This document shows positions 56,044 through 64,000 of a stretch of DNA of 64,000 nucleotides, one piece after another. The translations under genes were made by a program, and so were the position numbers. The stretch is from Vibrio ziniensis. GTDB lineage: Bacteria; Pseudomonadota; Gammaproteobacteria; Enterobacterales; Vibrionaceae. A model generated the notes under the pieces. The model had not been told where the DNA came from, searched no databases, and saw only the letters and a list, made by a program, of their open reading frames with translations. The stretch is taken from the NCBI RefSeq assembly GCF_011064285.1, contig NZ_CP049332.1:1302001-1366000 (forward strand), given 5' to 3'. Every line of letters starts with the position of its first letter. Position 1 is the stretch's first letter.

Positions 56044-56847
56044 TTATACCATTATTTCCGCCGCACTCGGACGACGAGTACGAACAAATGGAGTACCGTT
56101 TTCATCTGTAAGAACGTCAGCTTCCACATGATAAAGCTCATGGATCAGTTCGCTAGTTAACAGCTCTTGTGGGCTACCAAAAGCTATTAGCTCTCCTTGC
56201 TTTAATATCAGAAGGTTATCGGCGTATTGCGCTGCCAAGTTTAGGTCATGCAGCACCATTAATGTGGTGTAGTTTTGCTGTTTAGTTTGTTTGACCAGAT
56301 GATTTAACAATACATGTTGGTAATGTAAATCCAGTGCACTTACTGGTTCATCAAGCATGAGTATTTCAGGCTGTCTCATCAGCGCTTGTGCAAAAAGTAT
56401 CATTTGACACTGACCACCACTCAATGTTCTCACATCTCTATTAGCAAGGTGTTCTAAACCAATGCTCTGCAAAATGCCTAACGCCTCTTCCAACATTTTG
56501 GTTTCAATGCGCATGCTAAGAGCATCAAGTCTGCCCAGCAGAACGACTTCGATAACCGTCATGTTCACATCAAGGTGAATATCTTGCGGCATATAGCCAA
56601 ACTTTGTACGCCAAGCACCAAGAGACTTTTTAGAAAGAACGTCTTTGCCGTACTGAATCTCGCCACTTTCGGTTTTGATATCACCAAATAAGGTTTTCAG
56701 TAGTGTACTTTTACCAGTTCCGTTCGGGCCAAGAATAACGTTAACCTGCCCTTGTTTAAGCTTAAAACTGATATCTTTTGCTAAAACTATCTCACCTAAC
56801 CGTACGTTAAGCTTCTTTACTTCCAACATAGGGATTACTTCGCGCAC
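56044..56847 (-). CDS. FecE-type ABC transporter ATP-binding protein
   Basis: A 267-residue ATPase of the iron-siderophore/haem/B12 uptake class. Walker A is GPNGTGKSTLLK, signature LSGGQCQMILFAQAL, Walker B ILMLDEPVSALD and H-loop VLHDLNLAAQYADN. The frame is open to 56892 but AAGGAG at the end of the permease gene stands 8 nt before a GTG at 56847, which I take as start; an ATG six codons later is the alternative. The GTG lies 1 nt after the permease stop. The C-terminal tail differs from BtuD and HmuV. Confidence 0.87.
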   Translation of the reverse strand: MREVIPMLEVKKLNVRLGEIVLAKDISFKLKQGQVNVILGPNGTGKSTLLKTLFGDIKTESGEIQYGKDVLSKKSLGAWRTKFGYMPQDIHLDVNMTVIEVVLLGRLDALSMRIETKMLEEALGILQSIGLEHLANRDVRTLSGGQCQMILFAQALMRQPEILMLDEPVSALDLHYQHVLLNHLVKQTKQQNYTTLMVLHDLNLAAQYADNLLILKQGELIAFGSPQELLTSELIHELYHVEADVLTDENGTPFVRTRRPSAAEIMV

Positions 56848-56848
56848 C

Positions 56849-57901
56849 TTATCTTCTCCTTGCGATGATGAGCCAGAAGAAGAAAGGCACACCGATAATG
56901 GCTGTCACAATACCAATTGGGAACAGAGCGCCCGGCACAATCACTTTTGATAACACGGATGCAGTAGAAAGCAAAAATGCACCGATAAGGAAAGAAAGCG
57001 GAAGGAAGAAACGCTGATCTTCACCCACCAAGATCTTGGCGATATTAGGTGAAACAATACCGATAAAACCGATGATGCCAACAAAACTGGTGACCGTTGC
57101 AGTCATCACAGCAACAATCAACAAGGTTTTTAGACGCAGCTTCACGATGTTTACGCCAAGGCTTTTTGCTCGCTCTTCACCAAGTTTTAAAGCGGTCAGT
57201 TTCCATGAATCTTGCAGTAACAAGAACAAGCTCGCCATCACTACTGCTGCGGTAATCGCTAAGTTTGTCCACGTCGCTTTTGAAAGACTACCGAATAGCC
57301 AGAACAGAATCTGTTGGCTCAATTCAGGTGACGAAATGAACTGCACAAGAGATAACAAAGATTGGAATAGGAACAGCAGCGCGATACCAGCTAGGATCAA
57401 TTGCCCTGAACCGATATGACGAACTGATGCCAGCGCAAAAAGAAAACACGCCGACAGCATACAAAAGACAAACGCGCCAATAGGTACGGCTATGTTGCTA
57501 TCGATACCCAGAGAACCAGTGTAAAGCATTAATGCCGCACCAAAACCCGCTGCTGCAGCCATACCTAATGTATAAGGGCTTGCCATGGAATTATTCAGCA
57601 AGGTCTGCATTTCTGCCCCGCCCATTCCCAACGAGCCACCAACAAAAATCGCCATCAGAGCAATCGGCAAACGTAAGTTACTGACGATGACTTGCGTTGA
57701 ATCATCCACTTGGAAAGGTAAACCTGCCCACTGAAGCAAAGCGTAAATCACTGAGCTCGCATCAATCATTGAAGGGCCAGTCATAATATCGAGAACAAAA
57801 GAAGCGGCGAGTAATACGCCAAAACTGGTTAATATCATTCCTCGACGCTTTTCGCTTTTTCGCTGCGCCTCAACGGCCTGCTGTAATACATCCGATAGCA
57901 T
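56849..57901 (-). CDS. FecCD-family ABC transporter permease
   Basis: A 350-residue permease with about ten helices. Family hallmarks are LRLPIALMAIFVGGSLGMGGAEMQTLLNNSMASPYTLGMAAAAGFGAAL and the FVGIIGFIGIVSPNIAKILVGEDQRFFLP coupling segment. Such permeases move ferric siderophores, haem or cobalamin. Only one permease and one ATPase are here; no substrate-binding protein gene and no TonB receptor lie in the window, so the pair must use a binding protein from elsewhere. A Fur-like box lies 121 bp upstream, indicating iron repression. Confidence 0.9.
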   Translation of the reverse strand: MLSDVLQQAVEAQRKSEKRRGMILTSFGVLLAASFVLDIMTGPSMIDASSVIYALLQWAGLPFQVDDSTQVIVSNLRLPIALMAIFVGGSLGMGGAEMQTLLNNSMASPYTLGMAAAAGFGAALMLYTGSLGIDSNIAVPIGAFVFCMLSACFLFALASVRHIGSGQLILAGIALLFLFQSLLSLVQFISSPELSQQILFWLFGSLSKATWTNLAITAAVVMASLFLLLQDSWKLTALKLGEERAKSLGVNIVKLRLKTLLIVAVMTATVTSFVGIIGFIGIVSPNIAKILVGEDQRFFLPLSFLIGAFLLSTASVLSKVIVPGALFPIGIVTAIIGVPFFFWLIIARRR

Positions 57902-58021
57902 CTTAACTCACCAAATTTATAGATATTGCTTATTCTCCAAACCTTGTTTTCTATAGCTTCCAGCCTTAGATACACCAAAAGGTTCGGTTAAATTTTTAGG
58001 GTCAGATGTTAACATTATGCA

Positions 58022-58040
58022 AATGATAATTGCTAGTATT
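58022..58040 (-). promoter_or_regulatory. Fur-like box upstream of the FecCD/FecE operon
   Basis: AATGATAAT-T-GCTAGTATT: the left half is a perfect Fur half-site, the right half is degenerate (4 of 8 informative positions). It lies upstream of the permease gene and downstream of the gudD terminator. Confidence 0.55.
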
Positions 58041-58065
58041 TATAGTTTTATTTGCAAGCAAAAAA

Positions 58066-58106
58066 AACGACCCTAGAGACTATTTTCATAGGTCTTTAGA
58101 GTCGTT
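58066..58106 (-). terminator. Terminator of the glucarate dehydratase gene
   Basis: AACGAC/GTCGTT with inner complementarity CTAGAGAC/GTCTTTAG forms a long imperfect stem. On the minus strand it runs into an uninterrupted T-run of 8. Confidence 0.88.
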
Positions 58107-58196
58107 ACAGAGCTATACAGAAATTAACGTTAGAACATCACTTCAAGTGTTAGTCTCGTGTATATAACTGTTCTTTTTCCGATTTGGAATTAGAGC

Positions 58197-59528
58197 TTAG
58201 TCACGCACTAAACAAGGACGTTTAGGGTCGAATTTCCAACCTTTAATCAGATATTGCATGCCGATAGAGTCATCACGAGCACCTAGGCAGTTGTCCATGT
58301 AAAGCTTGTGTGCTTCTTCCACTTTTTCCATATCCAGTTCAACACCTAGACCTGGTTTATTTGGAACTTGCACTTTACCGTCAACGATTTGGAAAGGCTC
58401 TTTGGTTAGACGTTGATTGCCTTCTTGCCAAATCCAGTGAGTATCAATTGCTGTAATATTGCCAGGAGCCGCTGCCGCTACGTGAGTAAACATCGCAAGC
58501 GAGATATCAAAGTGGTTGTTAGAGTGCGAACCCCAAGTGTAACCAAACTCATGACACATTTGAGCAACGCGCACTGAACCTTCCATTGTCCAGAAATGAG
58601 GGTCAGCCAGCGGGATATCGACTGATTGCAGGCTCAGAGAGTGGCCCATTTGGCGCCAATCTGTCGCAACCATGTTCGTTGCTGTTGGTAGACCAGTGCG
58701 ACGTTTGAATTCCGCTAACACTTCGCGACCAGACATACCATTTTCTTCGCCACATGGGTCTTCAGCGTAGGCTAACGTGTCTTTAAGCTCTAGACCAATG
58801 CGAATCGCTTCATCTAGAGACCATGCACCGTTCGGATCAAGAGTTACGCGAGCTTCAGGGAATGCTGCTTTGATTGCTTTTACAGCCAATGCTTCTTCAT
58901 CCGCAGAAAGAACGCCGCCTTTCAGTTTGAAATCGTGGAAACCGTATTTCGCATGAGAAGCTTTTGCTAGATTAGCAACCGTTTCAGGCGTCATCGCTTT
59001 TTGATGACGAACACGATACCACTCACACTCGTCTTCATCTTGGTTTTGGTATGGCAGATCTGTTACGTCTTTATCGCCGATAAAGAATAGGTAACCTAGC
59101 ATTTCAACGAAATCACGTTGCTGACCATCACCCAATAGAGACGCCACGTTAACACCAAGGTGTTTACCAAGAAGATCTAGTAGTGCAGCTTCGATAGCCG
59201 TAACCACGTGAATCGTGGTACGTAGGTCGAACGTTTGTTTACCACGGCCACCAGAGTCACGGTCATTAAACGCTTTTGAAACTGCAGTCTTAATGTTTTT
59301 GTATTCAGCGATACCTTTGCCAACAATCAGTGGAATTGCATCTTCCAAAGTTTGACGAATTTTCTCGCCTCCCGGTACTTCACCCACACCTTGGTTGCCC
59401 GACTCATCAGTAATAATAATGATGTTACGAGTGAAGAAAGGTGCGTGCGCACCGCTTAGGTTTAGCAACATACTGTCGCGACCAGCAACAGGAATAACTT
59501 TAACTTCGGTAACTTTTGGAGATGTCAT
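58197..59528 (-). CDS. gudD: Glucarate dehydratase
   Basis: A 443-residue enolase-superfamily enzyme that dehydrates D-glucarate (and L-idarate) to 5-keto-4-deoxyglucarate. The family sequence is clear: [24 protein letters not shown], the KxK general base at residues 201-203 (DFKLKGGV), metal ligands Asp 231 (LDPNGAW), Glu 256 (AEDPCG) and Asn 285, and the SHSNNHFD segment (334-341) with the second catalytic His. The related non-catalytic paralogue GudX is possible but the active-site set here is complete. It is divergent from a LacI-family gene. No glucarate transporter, garL or garK is in the window. Confidence 0.93.
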   Translation of the reverse strand: MTSPKVTEVKVIPVAGRDSMLLNLSGAHAPFFTRNIIIITDESGNQGVGEVPGGEKIRQTLEDAIPLIVGKGIAEYKNIKTAVSKAFNDRDSGGRGKQTFDLRTTIHVVTAIEAALLDLLGKHLGVNVASLLGDGQQRDFVEMLGYLFFIGDKDVTDLPYQNQDEDECEWYRVRHQKAMTPETVANLAKASHAKYGFHDFKLKGGVLSADEEALAVKAIKAAFPEARVTLDPNGAWSLDEAIRIGLELKDTLAYAEDPCGEENGMSGREVLAEFKRRTGLPTATNMVATDWRQMGHSLSLQSVDIPLADPHFWTMEGSVRVAQMCHEFGYTWGSHSNNHFDISLAMFTHVAAAAPGNITAIDTHWIWQEGNQRLTKEPFQIVDGKVQVPNKPGLGVELDMEKVEEAHKLYMDNCLGARDDSIGMQYLIKGWKFDPKRPCLVRD

Positions 59529-59714
59529 GTCTTATACCTTTATGGTTAGGGCTCATGAATGAGCAATGACTCAGGTCGCCGTAGCAACCTACCATGAATT
59601 CTTAGCTTACAAGTGAATGTCTTTCATCTTGTTTCGCTCTTCTTGTTTAGGTTTAGCACTTCTTGTTTAAAAAGTGATTGAGTAAAAACTCACCTATTGG
59701 TTATCACATTAAAA

Positions 59715-59728
59715 TGTTAGCGCAAACA
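59715..59728. promoter_or_regulatory. LacI/GntR-type operator between gudD and its divergent regulator
   Basis: TGTTAGCGCAAACA is a near-perfect palindrome of the GntR/LacI type (13 of 14 positions to TGTTAGCGCTAACA). A half-site CGCTAACA lies at 59866-59873. The rest of this 474-bp divergent region (59529-60002) is AT-rich; I see no gene or RNA in it. Confidence 0.7.
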
Positions 59729-60002
59729 TTTATAACTTTTTATCGAATACAACACTATGACAACGACTAAAATTTGCTTTAATGATCACAATTAATGTCT
59801 TTTAAATTTGGGCAAACATCTCTGACATCTAAATTTGCAGCTTCAATCTCATACATTTTATATATCGCTAACATTTTTAATGGTAATTATAGGATATTAA
59901 GGTTGCTATTCATGTAACTGTGTTAGAATCTCCGCCAACTTGCTGAGAAAGATAGATAAAAACTAGTTTCTTCTATCACTACTGGCTAACAGGAAATAAT
60001 TT

Positions 60003-61004
60003 TTGAAAACGAACAAAAGCAAATCACCCACATTAGAAGATGTAGCTCGCGTTGCAGGTCTATCTGCGATGACAGTTAGTCGAGCCTTAAACAATCCATC
60101 GGTTGTTAAAGAAGCAACACTTAACAAGGTGAAATCTGCAGTCGAAAGTACTGGCTATATTCCAAACAAAGCAGCAGGAGCTTTGGCTTCTAGTAAAAGT
60201 GGTTTAATCGGCGTCGTCGTACCGCAAATTAACAACAGCATGTTCGTGGAAACCGTAGAGGCACTTCGGGGATGTTTAGCACAGCGTGGCTATCACGTTT
60301 TGCTTAGTGTTTCAGATTACAGCGCTGCAAGCGAAGTCGACATAGTTTCGTCACTGATGTCTCATCGCCCTGACGGCATTGTTTTGACAGGTGTTCACCA
60401 CGATAATCGGTTGAAGAAGATCATACTTAATTCCTCAGTTCCAGTAGTAGAGATTTGGGATTCAACACCAACACCTATCGACATGCTGGTTGGTTTATCA
60501 CATGACAAGATTGGTGAAGCAATTGGCCACGAGATCGTAAAGAAAAAGCCCAAGCATGTTGGTCTTATTTGGGCAGAAGATTCACGTGCTCAGAAACGCC
60601 TGCAGGAAATAATCAAAGTTTTTAAGCAAAACGAGATTAACCATACGGTCACTCAAGTTCCTAGTCCTGCCAAAATGCAATCTGGACGTACAGGAATGCA
60701 GGCATTGTTAGCAACAGAGCAACCGTTCGATGTTATCGCCTGTTCTTCAGACACCCTTGCACAAGGATGTATCGCTGAAGCTCACAAGCAGAACATGAAG
60801 GTGCCAGACGATTTTTCTGTAATTGGGTTTGGTGACTTAGATGTTGCTGAATACAACGTCCCATCTATCACTACAGTAAATATTGACCGCATTGGCATGG
60901 GGCAGCAAGCAGCTAACATGCTTGCCGACAGAATTGAAGGTAAATACCCTGAAAACCCAATTGTGAATTTGGAATTTACTTTTAAACGCAGAGAGTCGTT
61001 TTAA
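60003..61004 (+). CDS. LacI-family regulator (GntR-like), adjacent to gudD
   Basis: A 333-residue repressor. The LacI helix-turn-helix and hinge occupy residues 9-60: PTLEDVARVAGLSAMTVSRALNNPSVVKE and NKAAGALASSKSGLIGVVVP. A periplasmic-binding-protein-like effector domain follows. The sequence resembles gluconate repressor GntR/IdnR, fitting control by a sugar acid. The start is TTG, 8 nt after AGGA; there is no usable ATG near. Its placement opposite gudD and the operator in between suggest it represses gudD. The last codons form one arm of the terminator shared with the next gene. Confidence 0.88.
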   Translation: MKTNKSKSPTLEDVARVAGLSAMTVSRALNNPSVVKEATLNKVKSAVESTGYIPNKAAGALASSKSGLIGVVVPQINNSMFVETVEALRGCLAQRGYHVLLSVSDYSAASEVDIVSSLMSHRPDGIVLTGVHHDNRLKKIILNSSVPVVEIWDSTPTPIDMLVGLSHDKIGEAIGHEIVKKKPKHVGLIWAEDSRAQKRLQEIIKVFKQNEINHTVTQVPSPAKMQSGRTGMQALLATEQPFDVIACSSDTLAQGCIAEAHKQNMKVPDDFSVIGFGDLDVAEYNVPSITTVNIDRIGMGQQAANMLADRIEGKYPENPIVNLEFTFKRRESF

Positions 61005-61022
61005 CGACGCTCTGCGTTTAAA
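60981..61022. terminator. Shared terminator containing the LacI-gene stop codon
   Basis: TTTAAACGCAGAG-A-GTCGTT pairs with AACGAC-G-CTCTGCGTTTAAA (19 pairs, one mismatch) and the TAA stop lies at the tip. The same stem ends 2 bp before the stop of the convergent SorC gene. Confidence 0.75.
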
Positions 61023-61024
61023 AG

Positions 61025-61969
61025 CTAAAGTAGTTTTTTCGCCGTATGAACATCGATAATAAGAATATCAATGTAACCACCAGTAAGTGCCCCTTTGATT
61101 GCAGCTAGTTTGTCCATACCACCAGCAAGAGCCACCACTCTCGGACAACGTTTAACAGAATTGAGATCCATACCAATCACAGGGTCTTCATCTGGCCCAA
61201 GTACAGGCTTGCCATTTTCATCGAAATAGTGAAGACAGATATCCCCTACTGCACCACGTGCAGCAAGATCTTCCACCATATCGTCTTTGTAGTAGTTACC
61301 CGACGATTTCAGCAGGTGAGATGGCTCTAGCATACCAATGCCCACAAGAGCAAAATCCACTTCATCAAACATATTCACAACAGAGCTTACTTCGTCTGTT
61401 TTTAACAACATTTGCTTATAATCAACGGTCCGTTCAATGCTTTGAGAAGGTAAAAGATAAGCCTTACAGTTCAACATTTCTGCAAGTGAGTGTGTCAACA
61501 TCGACGCTTGAGCATTGCCGTTTACGCCCACACCACCTAAGAGTTGTACAACACCTTTCGCTTTGATGCTGAGCGGATGTGACTGCTCAACCATCTCTCT
61601 GATCGTACCGCTCCAAGCTGATACGCCAACCAATGAATTGGCAGGTAAAGATGTTTGCATATAGTGCGCAGCGGCAGATCCAATAGCTCGTTTAATGTCA
61701 TCGTCACTTGCATCCTCAGTGACATCAACAATGATGGCTTGCACTAGTGAATATTTTTTCTGAAGTTCAGATTCCACATTTAAGTACACATTGGATGGTT
61801 GCACTACAGTGATCTTAACGATACCTTCTTTAGTACAACGGGATAGCGCCCTTGAAACAAATGACTGTGAAAGATCAAGCTCTTTAGCGATATCAGACTG
61901 CTTTTTACTTTCGTTGTAATAAAGAGTCGCAATTTTCACCAACAAGCGCTGTTCATCTCTCTTTAACAT
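61025..61969 (-). CDS. SorC/DeoR-family sugar-responsive regulator
   Basis: A 314-residue regulator of the SorC family. The N-terminal helix-turn-helix is YYNESKKQSDIAKELDLSQSFVSRALSRCTKEGIVKI (residues 17-53). The larger C-terminal sugar-phosphate binding domain has the family motifs VGVSAWSGTIREMV, VVQLLGGVG, DFALVGIGML and the closing VVALAGGMDKLAAIKGALTGGYIDILIID. Effectors are usually phosphorylated sugars. It follows the kinase/isomerase operon on the same strand after a terminator, so it probably controls that operon from its own promoter. Confidence 0.9.
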   Translation of the reverse strand: MLKRDEQRLLVKIATLYYNESKKQSDIAKELDLSQSFVSRALSRCTKEGIVKITVVQPSNVYLNVESELQKKYSLVQAIIVDVTEDASDDDIKRAIGSAAAHYMQTSLPANSLVGVSAWSGTIREMVEQSHPLSIKAKGVVQLLGGVGVNGNAQASMLTHSLAEMLNCKAYLLPSQSIERTVDYKQMLLKTDEVSSVVNMFDEVDFALVGIGMLEPSHLLKSSGNYYKDDMVEDLAARGAVGDICLHYFDENGKPVLGPDEDPVIGMDLNSVKRCPRVVALAGGMDKLAAIKGALTGGYIDILIIDVHTAKKLL

Positions 61970-62064
61970 CCTATATCCTCTGCAATAAAGTACTTACGTG
62001 GCTAGATCTGACATTATATTCATTTTCGAATAAAAATTCATACTACGCTTTGTTTATACAAGAA

Positions 62065-62091
62065 AAAAGACCAACTTGCGATACAAGTTGG
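62065..62091 (-). terminator. Terminator of the kinase/isomerase operon
   Basis: CCAACTTG pairs exactly with CAAGTTGG over 5 nt; on the minus strand TCTTTTTTCTTG follows. Confidence 0.88.
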
Positions 62092-62141
62092 CCAAGTTTC
62101 ACTAACCCCCAGCGGGTCAATTTGCTCTCAACAAACGCAAT

Positions 62142-63560
62142 TTAGCTATGCTTGTAACATTCCACACCAAGATATTTAGTAAACGCTTCATAAAGAACAT
62201 TGCTAGTTGATGAATGGTTCATTGCAACATGGTGCTCAAATCCGTTGTTACAGATGTATGCAAGTAATCCTTCAAGCTCTTTAACTTGAACAACAGCTCT
62301 ACAACCAACCGTGTCAAGCTCGTCATCGACAAACTTACCTTCACCAACATACGACTTCACTTGTCCAGTAAAGTCATCCGTTGATAAACGGAAATATGTA
62401 AGAGGTCCTGGTTTCATTCGACCATTGATCGCACCACATGTGTTACCACATCCAACAGTAGTACCTATGATATCTGCAGTACTCATAAATGGATTGTCCA
62501 GTTCTGACGTTGCAAAGTTACCACAATGGAATAGAACACATTTGTCTCGATCATCACCAAAGTTGTTATTCCAATCCGCAATAGACGCTGGTTTCTGTGA
62601 GGCAATAGTCAATGCATACATAGACAGTGCCCCCATAACATCCACTTCACAAGCACTTGGGATAAGCTGACCAGACATCACACTCATGATTGAACATACG
62701 TTTACACCCAATGTTTTTTGTAGTGATGTCCAACATTGAATGGCGGTGGTATGAATATCGTTATCAGCAATCCACTGACTAATAACCACAAACAGTTTTG
62801 CCATGGTGATCAGTTTGTCTTCTGCAATGCCTTGAGTATCCGCATTCGCTTTCAACAATGACAATTTTTCTTCAATACGCAGATCACCATCAGTAATGCT
62901 TTCGACGCTAGCAAAAATCTCCGATAAGTCGATGGTTTCAACAGTAATACCTAGACGCTCAAGCATCTTTTCGCTATAGCGCACAGTATTGAAGCTAGCT
63001 GGACGAGCGCCAATCGCACCAACACGACAGCCTTTCATCCTTCCGACAACACGACATACGTTTTCAAAATTGGCTAAATCTTGCTTAAACACTTCGCTCT
63101 TTAACTCGCAGACATGCTGCGTAGTAAGAGAATAAGGAATGCCATATTGACGCAAGTTATTACACAATGAAATTTTTCCGCAGAAGCTGTCACGACGTGT
63201 TGCTAACCCCATTTTATCCAATGCGTCAGATTCTGCCTGAATGAGGACAGGGACATTCACACCCGATAATCGGATAGAATCTGCAATGGCTTTTTCATCA
63301 CCAAAGTTAGGTAAACAAACCAATACGCCTTGAATTTCTTCTTTGTGTGCTTTAAGAAGTTCTGCGGCTATTTTAGCATGTTGATAGGTTTCAACACCGC
63401 CATATGGTGTTTGTGTATCCGAGAGCATGATCGCTTTGATCCCCATCTCTTCACAAACCGCTTGAATATCTTTACGAGCATCATCCAGTAAGTAACTAGG
63501 AAAGAAGTTACGGTTACCAAATAAAACAGCCAGGGTAGTTTGTTCCAGTGTATTTTTCAT
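62142..63560 (-). CDS. L-fucose/L-arabinose isomerase-family protein
   Basis: A 472-residue member of the FucI/AraA fold family. Recognisable are the N-terminal Rossmann-like domain (VLVCLPNFGDEKAIADSIR), the RVVGRMKGCRVGAIGARPASFNTVRYSEK segment, the metal-site Glu in SACEVDVMGALSMYAL and Asp/His in LFHCGNF and FEHHVAMNHSS. Isomerases of this fold interconvert aldose and ketose using Mn2+. The true substrate is unknown; it is not close to E. coli FucI or AraA. Its ATG shares a base with the kinase stop (TAATG), so isomerase and kinase are coupled and form a sugar catabolic pair. Confidence 0.82.
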   Translation of the reverse strand: MKNTLEQTTLAVLFGNRNFFPSYLLDDARKDIQAVCEEMGIKAIMLSDTQTPYGGVETYQHAKIAAELLKAHKEEIQGVLVCLPNFGDEKAIADSIRLSGVNVPVLIQAESDALDKMGLATRRDSFCGKISLCNNLRQYGIPYSLTTQHVCELKSEVFKQDLANFENVCRVVGRMKGCRVGAIGARPASFNTVRYSEKMLERLGITVETIDLSEIFASVESITDGDLRIEEKLSLLKANADTQGIAEDKLITMAKLFVVISQWIADNDIHTTAIQCWTSLQKTLGVNVCSIMSVMSGQLIPSACEVDVMGALSMYALTIASQKPASIADWNNNFGDDRDKCVLFHCGNFATSELDNPFMSTADIIGTTVGCGNTCGAINGRMKPGPLTYFRLSTDDFTGQVKSYVGEGKFVDDELDTVGCRAVVQVKELEGLLAYICNNGFEHHVAMNHSSTSNVLYEAFTKYLGVECYKHS

Positions 63561-64000
63561 TATATGACCTCTTCGTCATTGGATTGAAAACGAGCACGGT
63601 TTACCGCCTGTTTCCATAATTTATAATTATCAAGAATCACGTTCGCATTTATATTAGGTTCGATTACTTCACTTTCAGGAAGCAACTGAGATAACGTTTG
63701 TTCATTCGGCCACCAGCCAAGAGCTTTACCAGCTAAAAACGCTGCGCCCAAAGCAGAGACTTCAACCACATCACGTTTCACTATTGTTTTTTGTAAAAGA
63801 TCTGCTTGAAACTGCATCAGCTGACGATTGTTTGTAGGGCCACCATCAACTGATAATTCGTTGAGTGAGATTTGCGCAGAGGCTTCCATAGAAAAAAGCA
63901 AGTCTGCAACTTGGTACGCTACCGATTCAAAGGCAGCGCGAGCGATATGCGCAGGCGTTGCTGCGTCAGTTAAACCAGTAATTAAGCCTCTTGCCTTAGC
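63560..64000 (-). CDS. FGGY-family carbohydrate kinase, C-terminal part
   Basis: The frame is open from the window edge to the stop at 63560, giving the last 146 residues. They match the second actin-like domain of glycerol/pentulose kinases: GLITGLTDAATPAHIARAAFES, the phosphate-binding VDGGPTNNRQLMQFQADLL and EVSALGAAFLAGKALGWW. The GLTDAATPAHI segment resembles glycerol kinase more than xylulokinase. The ATP-binding site is thus intact; the sugar-binding part lies beyond the window. With the isomerase downstream it likely phosphorylates the ketose product. Confidence 0.88.
   Translation of the reverse strand, partial: AKARGLITGLTDAATPAHIARAAFESVAYQVADLLFSMEASAQISLNELSVDGGPTNNRQLMQFQADLLQKTIVKRDVVEVSALGAAFLAGKALGWWPNEQTLSQLLPESEVIEPNINANVILDNYKLWKQAVNRARFQSNDEEVI

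Noticed and set aside
1..64000. Search for insertion sequences, integrases, CRISPR arrays, tRNA and rRNA genes
   Set aside because: No transposase or integrase frame, no evenly spaced repeat-spacer array and no cloverleaf or rRNA-like stretch was seen. The urease block is therefore not visibly bounded by mobile elements.

Overview
The window reads as a piece of a Vibrionaceae genome, most likely a marine Vibrio. The support is a napFDABC operon flanked by narQP, chemotaxis receptors in quantity, a Vibrio-type layout of short bidirectional terminators, and moderate AT content. In several vibrios nap sits on chromosome 2, so this may be the smaller chromosome (inference). No transposase, integrase, tRNA, rRNA or CRISPR array is visible. 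The window cuts two genes: a PAS chemotaxis protein at the left edge and an FGGY sugar kinase at the right edge.

Layout. 1-7.0 kb: envelope and housekeeping genes (PAS chemotaxis protein, OmpA lipoprotein, DsbA-like lipoprotein and FKBP isomerase, HAD phosphatase, chemoreceptor, acetyltransferase, fatty acid desaturase). 7.3-17.9 kb: an anaerobic respiration block with dcuC, napGH, the divergent narQP sensor pair, napFDABC and a 44-residue membrane protein. Both nap operons carry an FNR box followed 28-29 bp downstream by a NarP-type 7-2-7 site. 18.0-22.4 kb: an RND efflux pair; then an AEC permease.

23.7-39.7 kb: a complete urea acquisition and hydrolysis locus on the minus strand, urtABCDE followed by ureDABCEFG and a HupE/UreJ nickel permease. 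The usual UreR-type activator is absent. Divergent from urtA lies a gene for a 1125-residue protein in which an NCS1 (cytosine/purine-type) permease is fused through a cysteine-rich, probably metal-binding segment to a hybrid histidine kinase. It overlaps by 4 nt a REC-LuxR response regulator. The arrangement suggests a transporter-like receptor that senses urea or a related nitrogen compound and controls the locus. It is the most unusual system in the window.

39.8-55 kb: U32 protein, DUF1439 lipoprotein, GGDEF/EAL protein with a degenerate cyclase half, two tandem paralogous chemoreceptors, a ChrA transporter, an AraC regulator with a DMT exporter, a MocR regulator divergent from a second DMT exporter with a direct-repeat operator, a coiled-coil protein, and an XRE regulator divergent from a ketopantoate reductase. 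56-64 kb: an orphan FecCD/FecE-type ABC pair with a Fur-like box, glucarate dehydratase with a divergent LacI-family regulator, a SorC regulator, and a kinase/isomerase sugar operon running off the edge.
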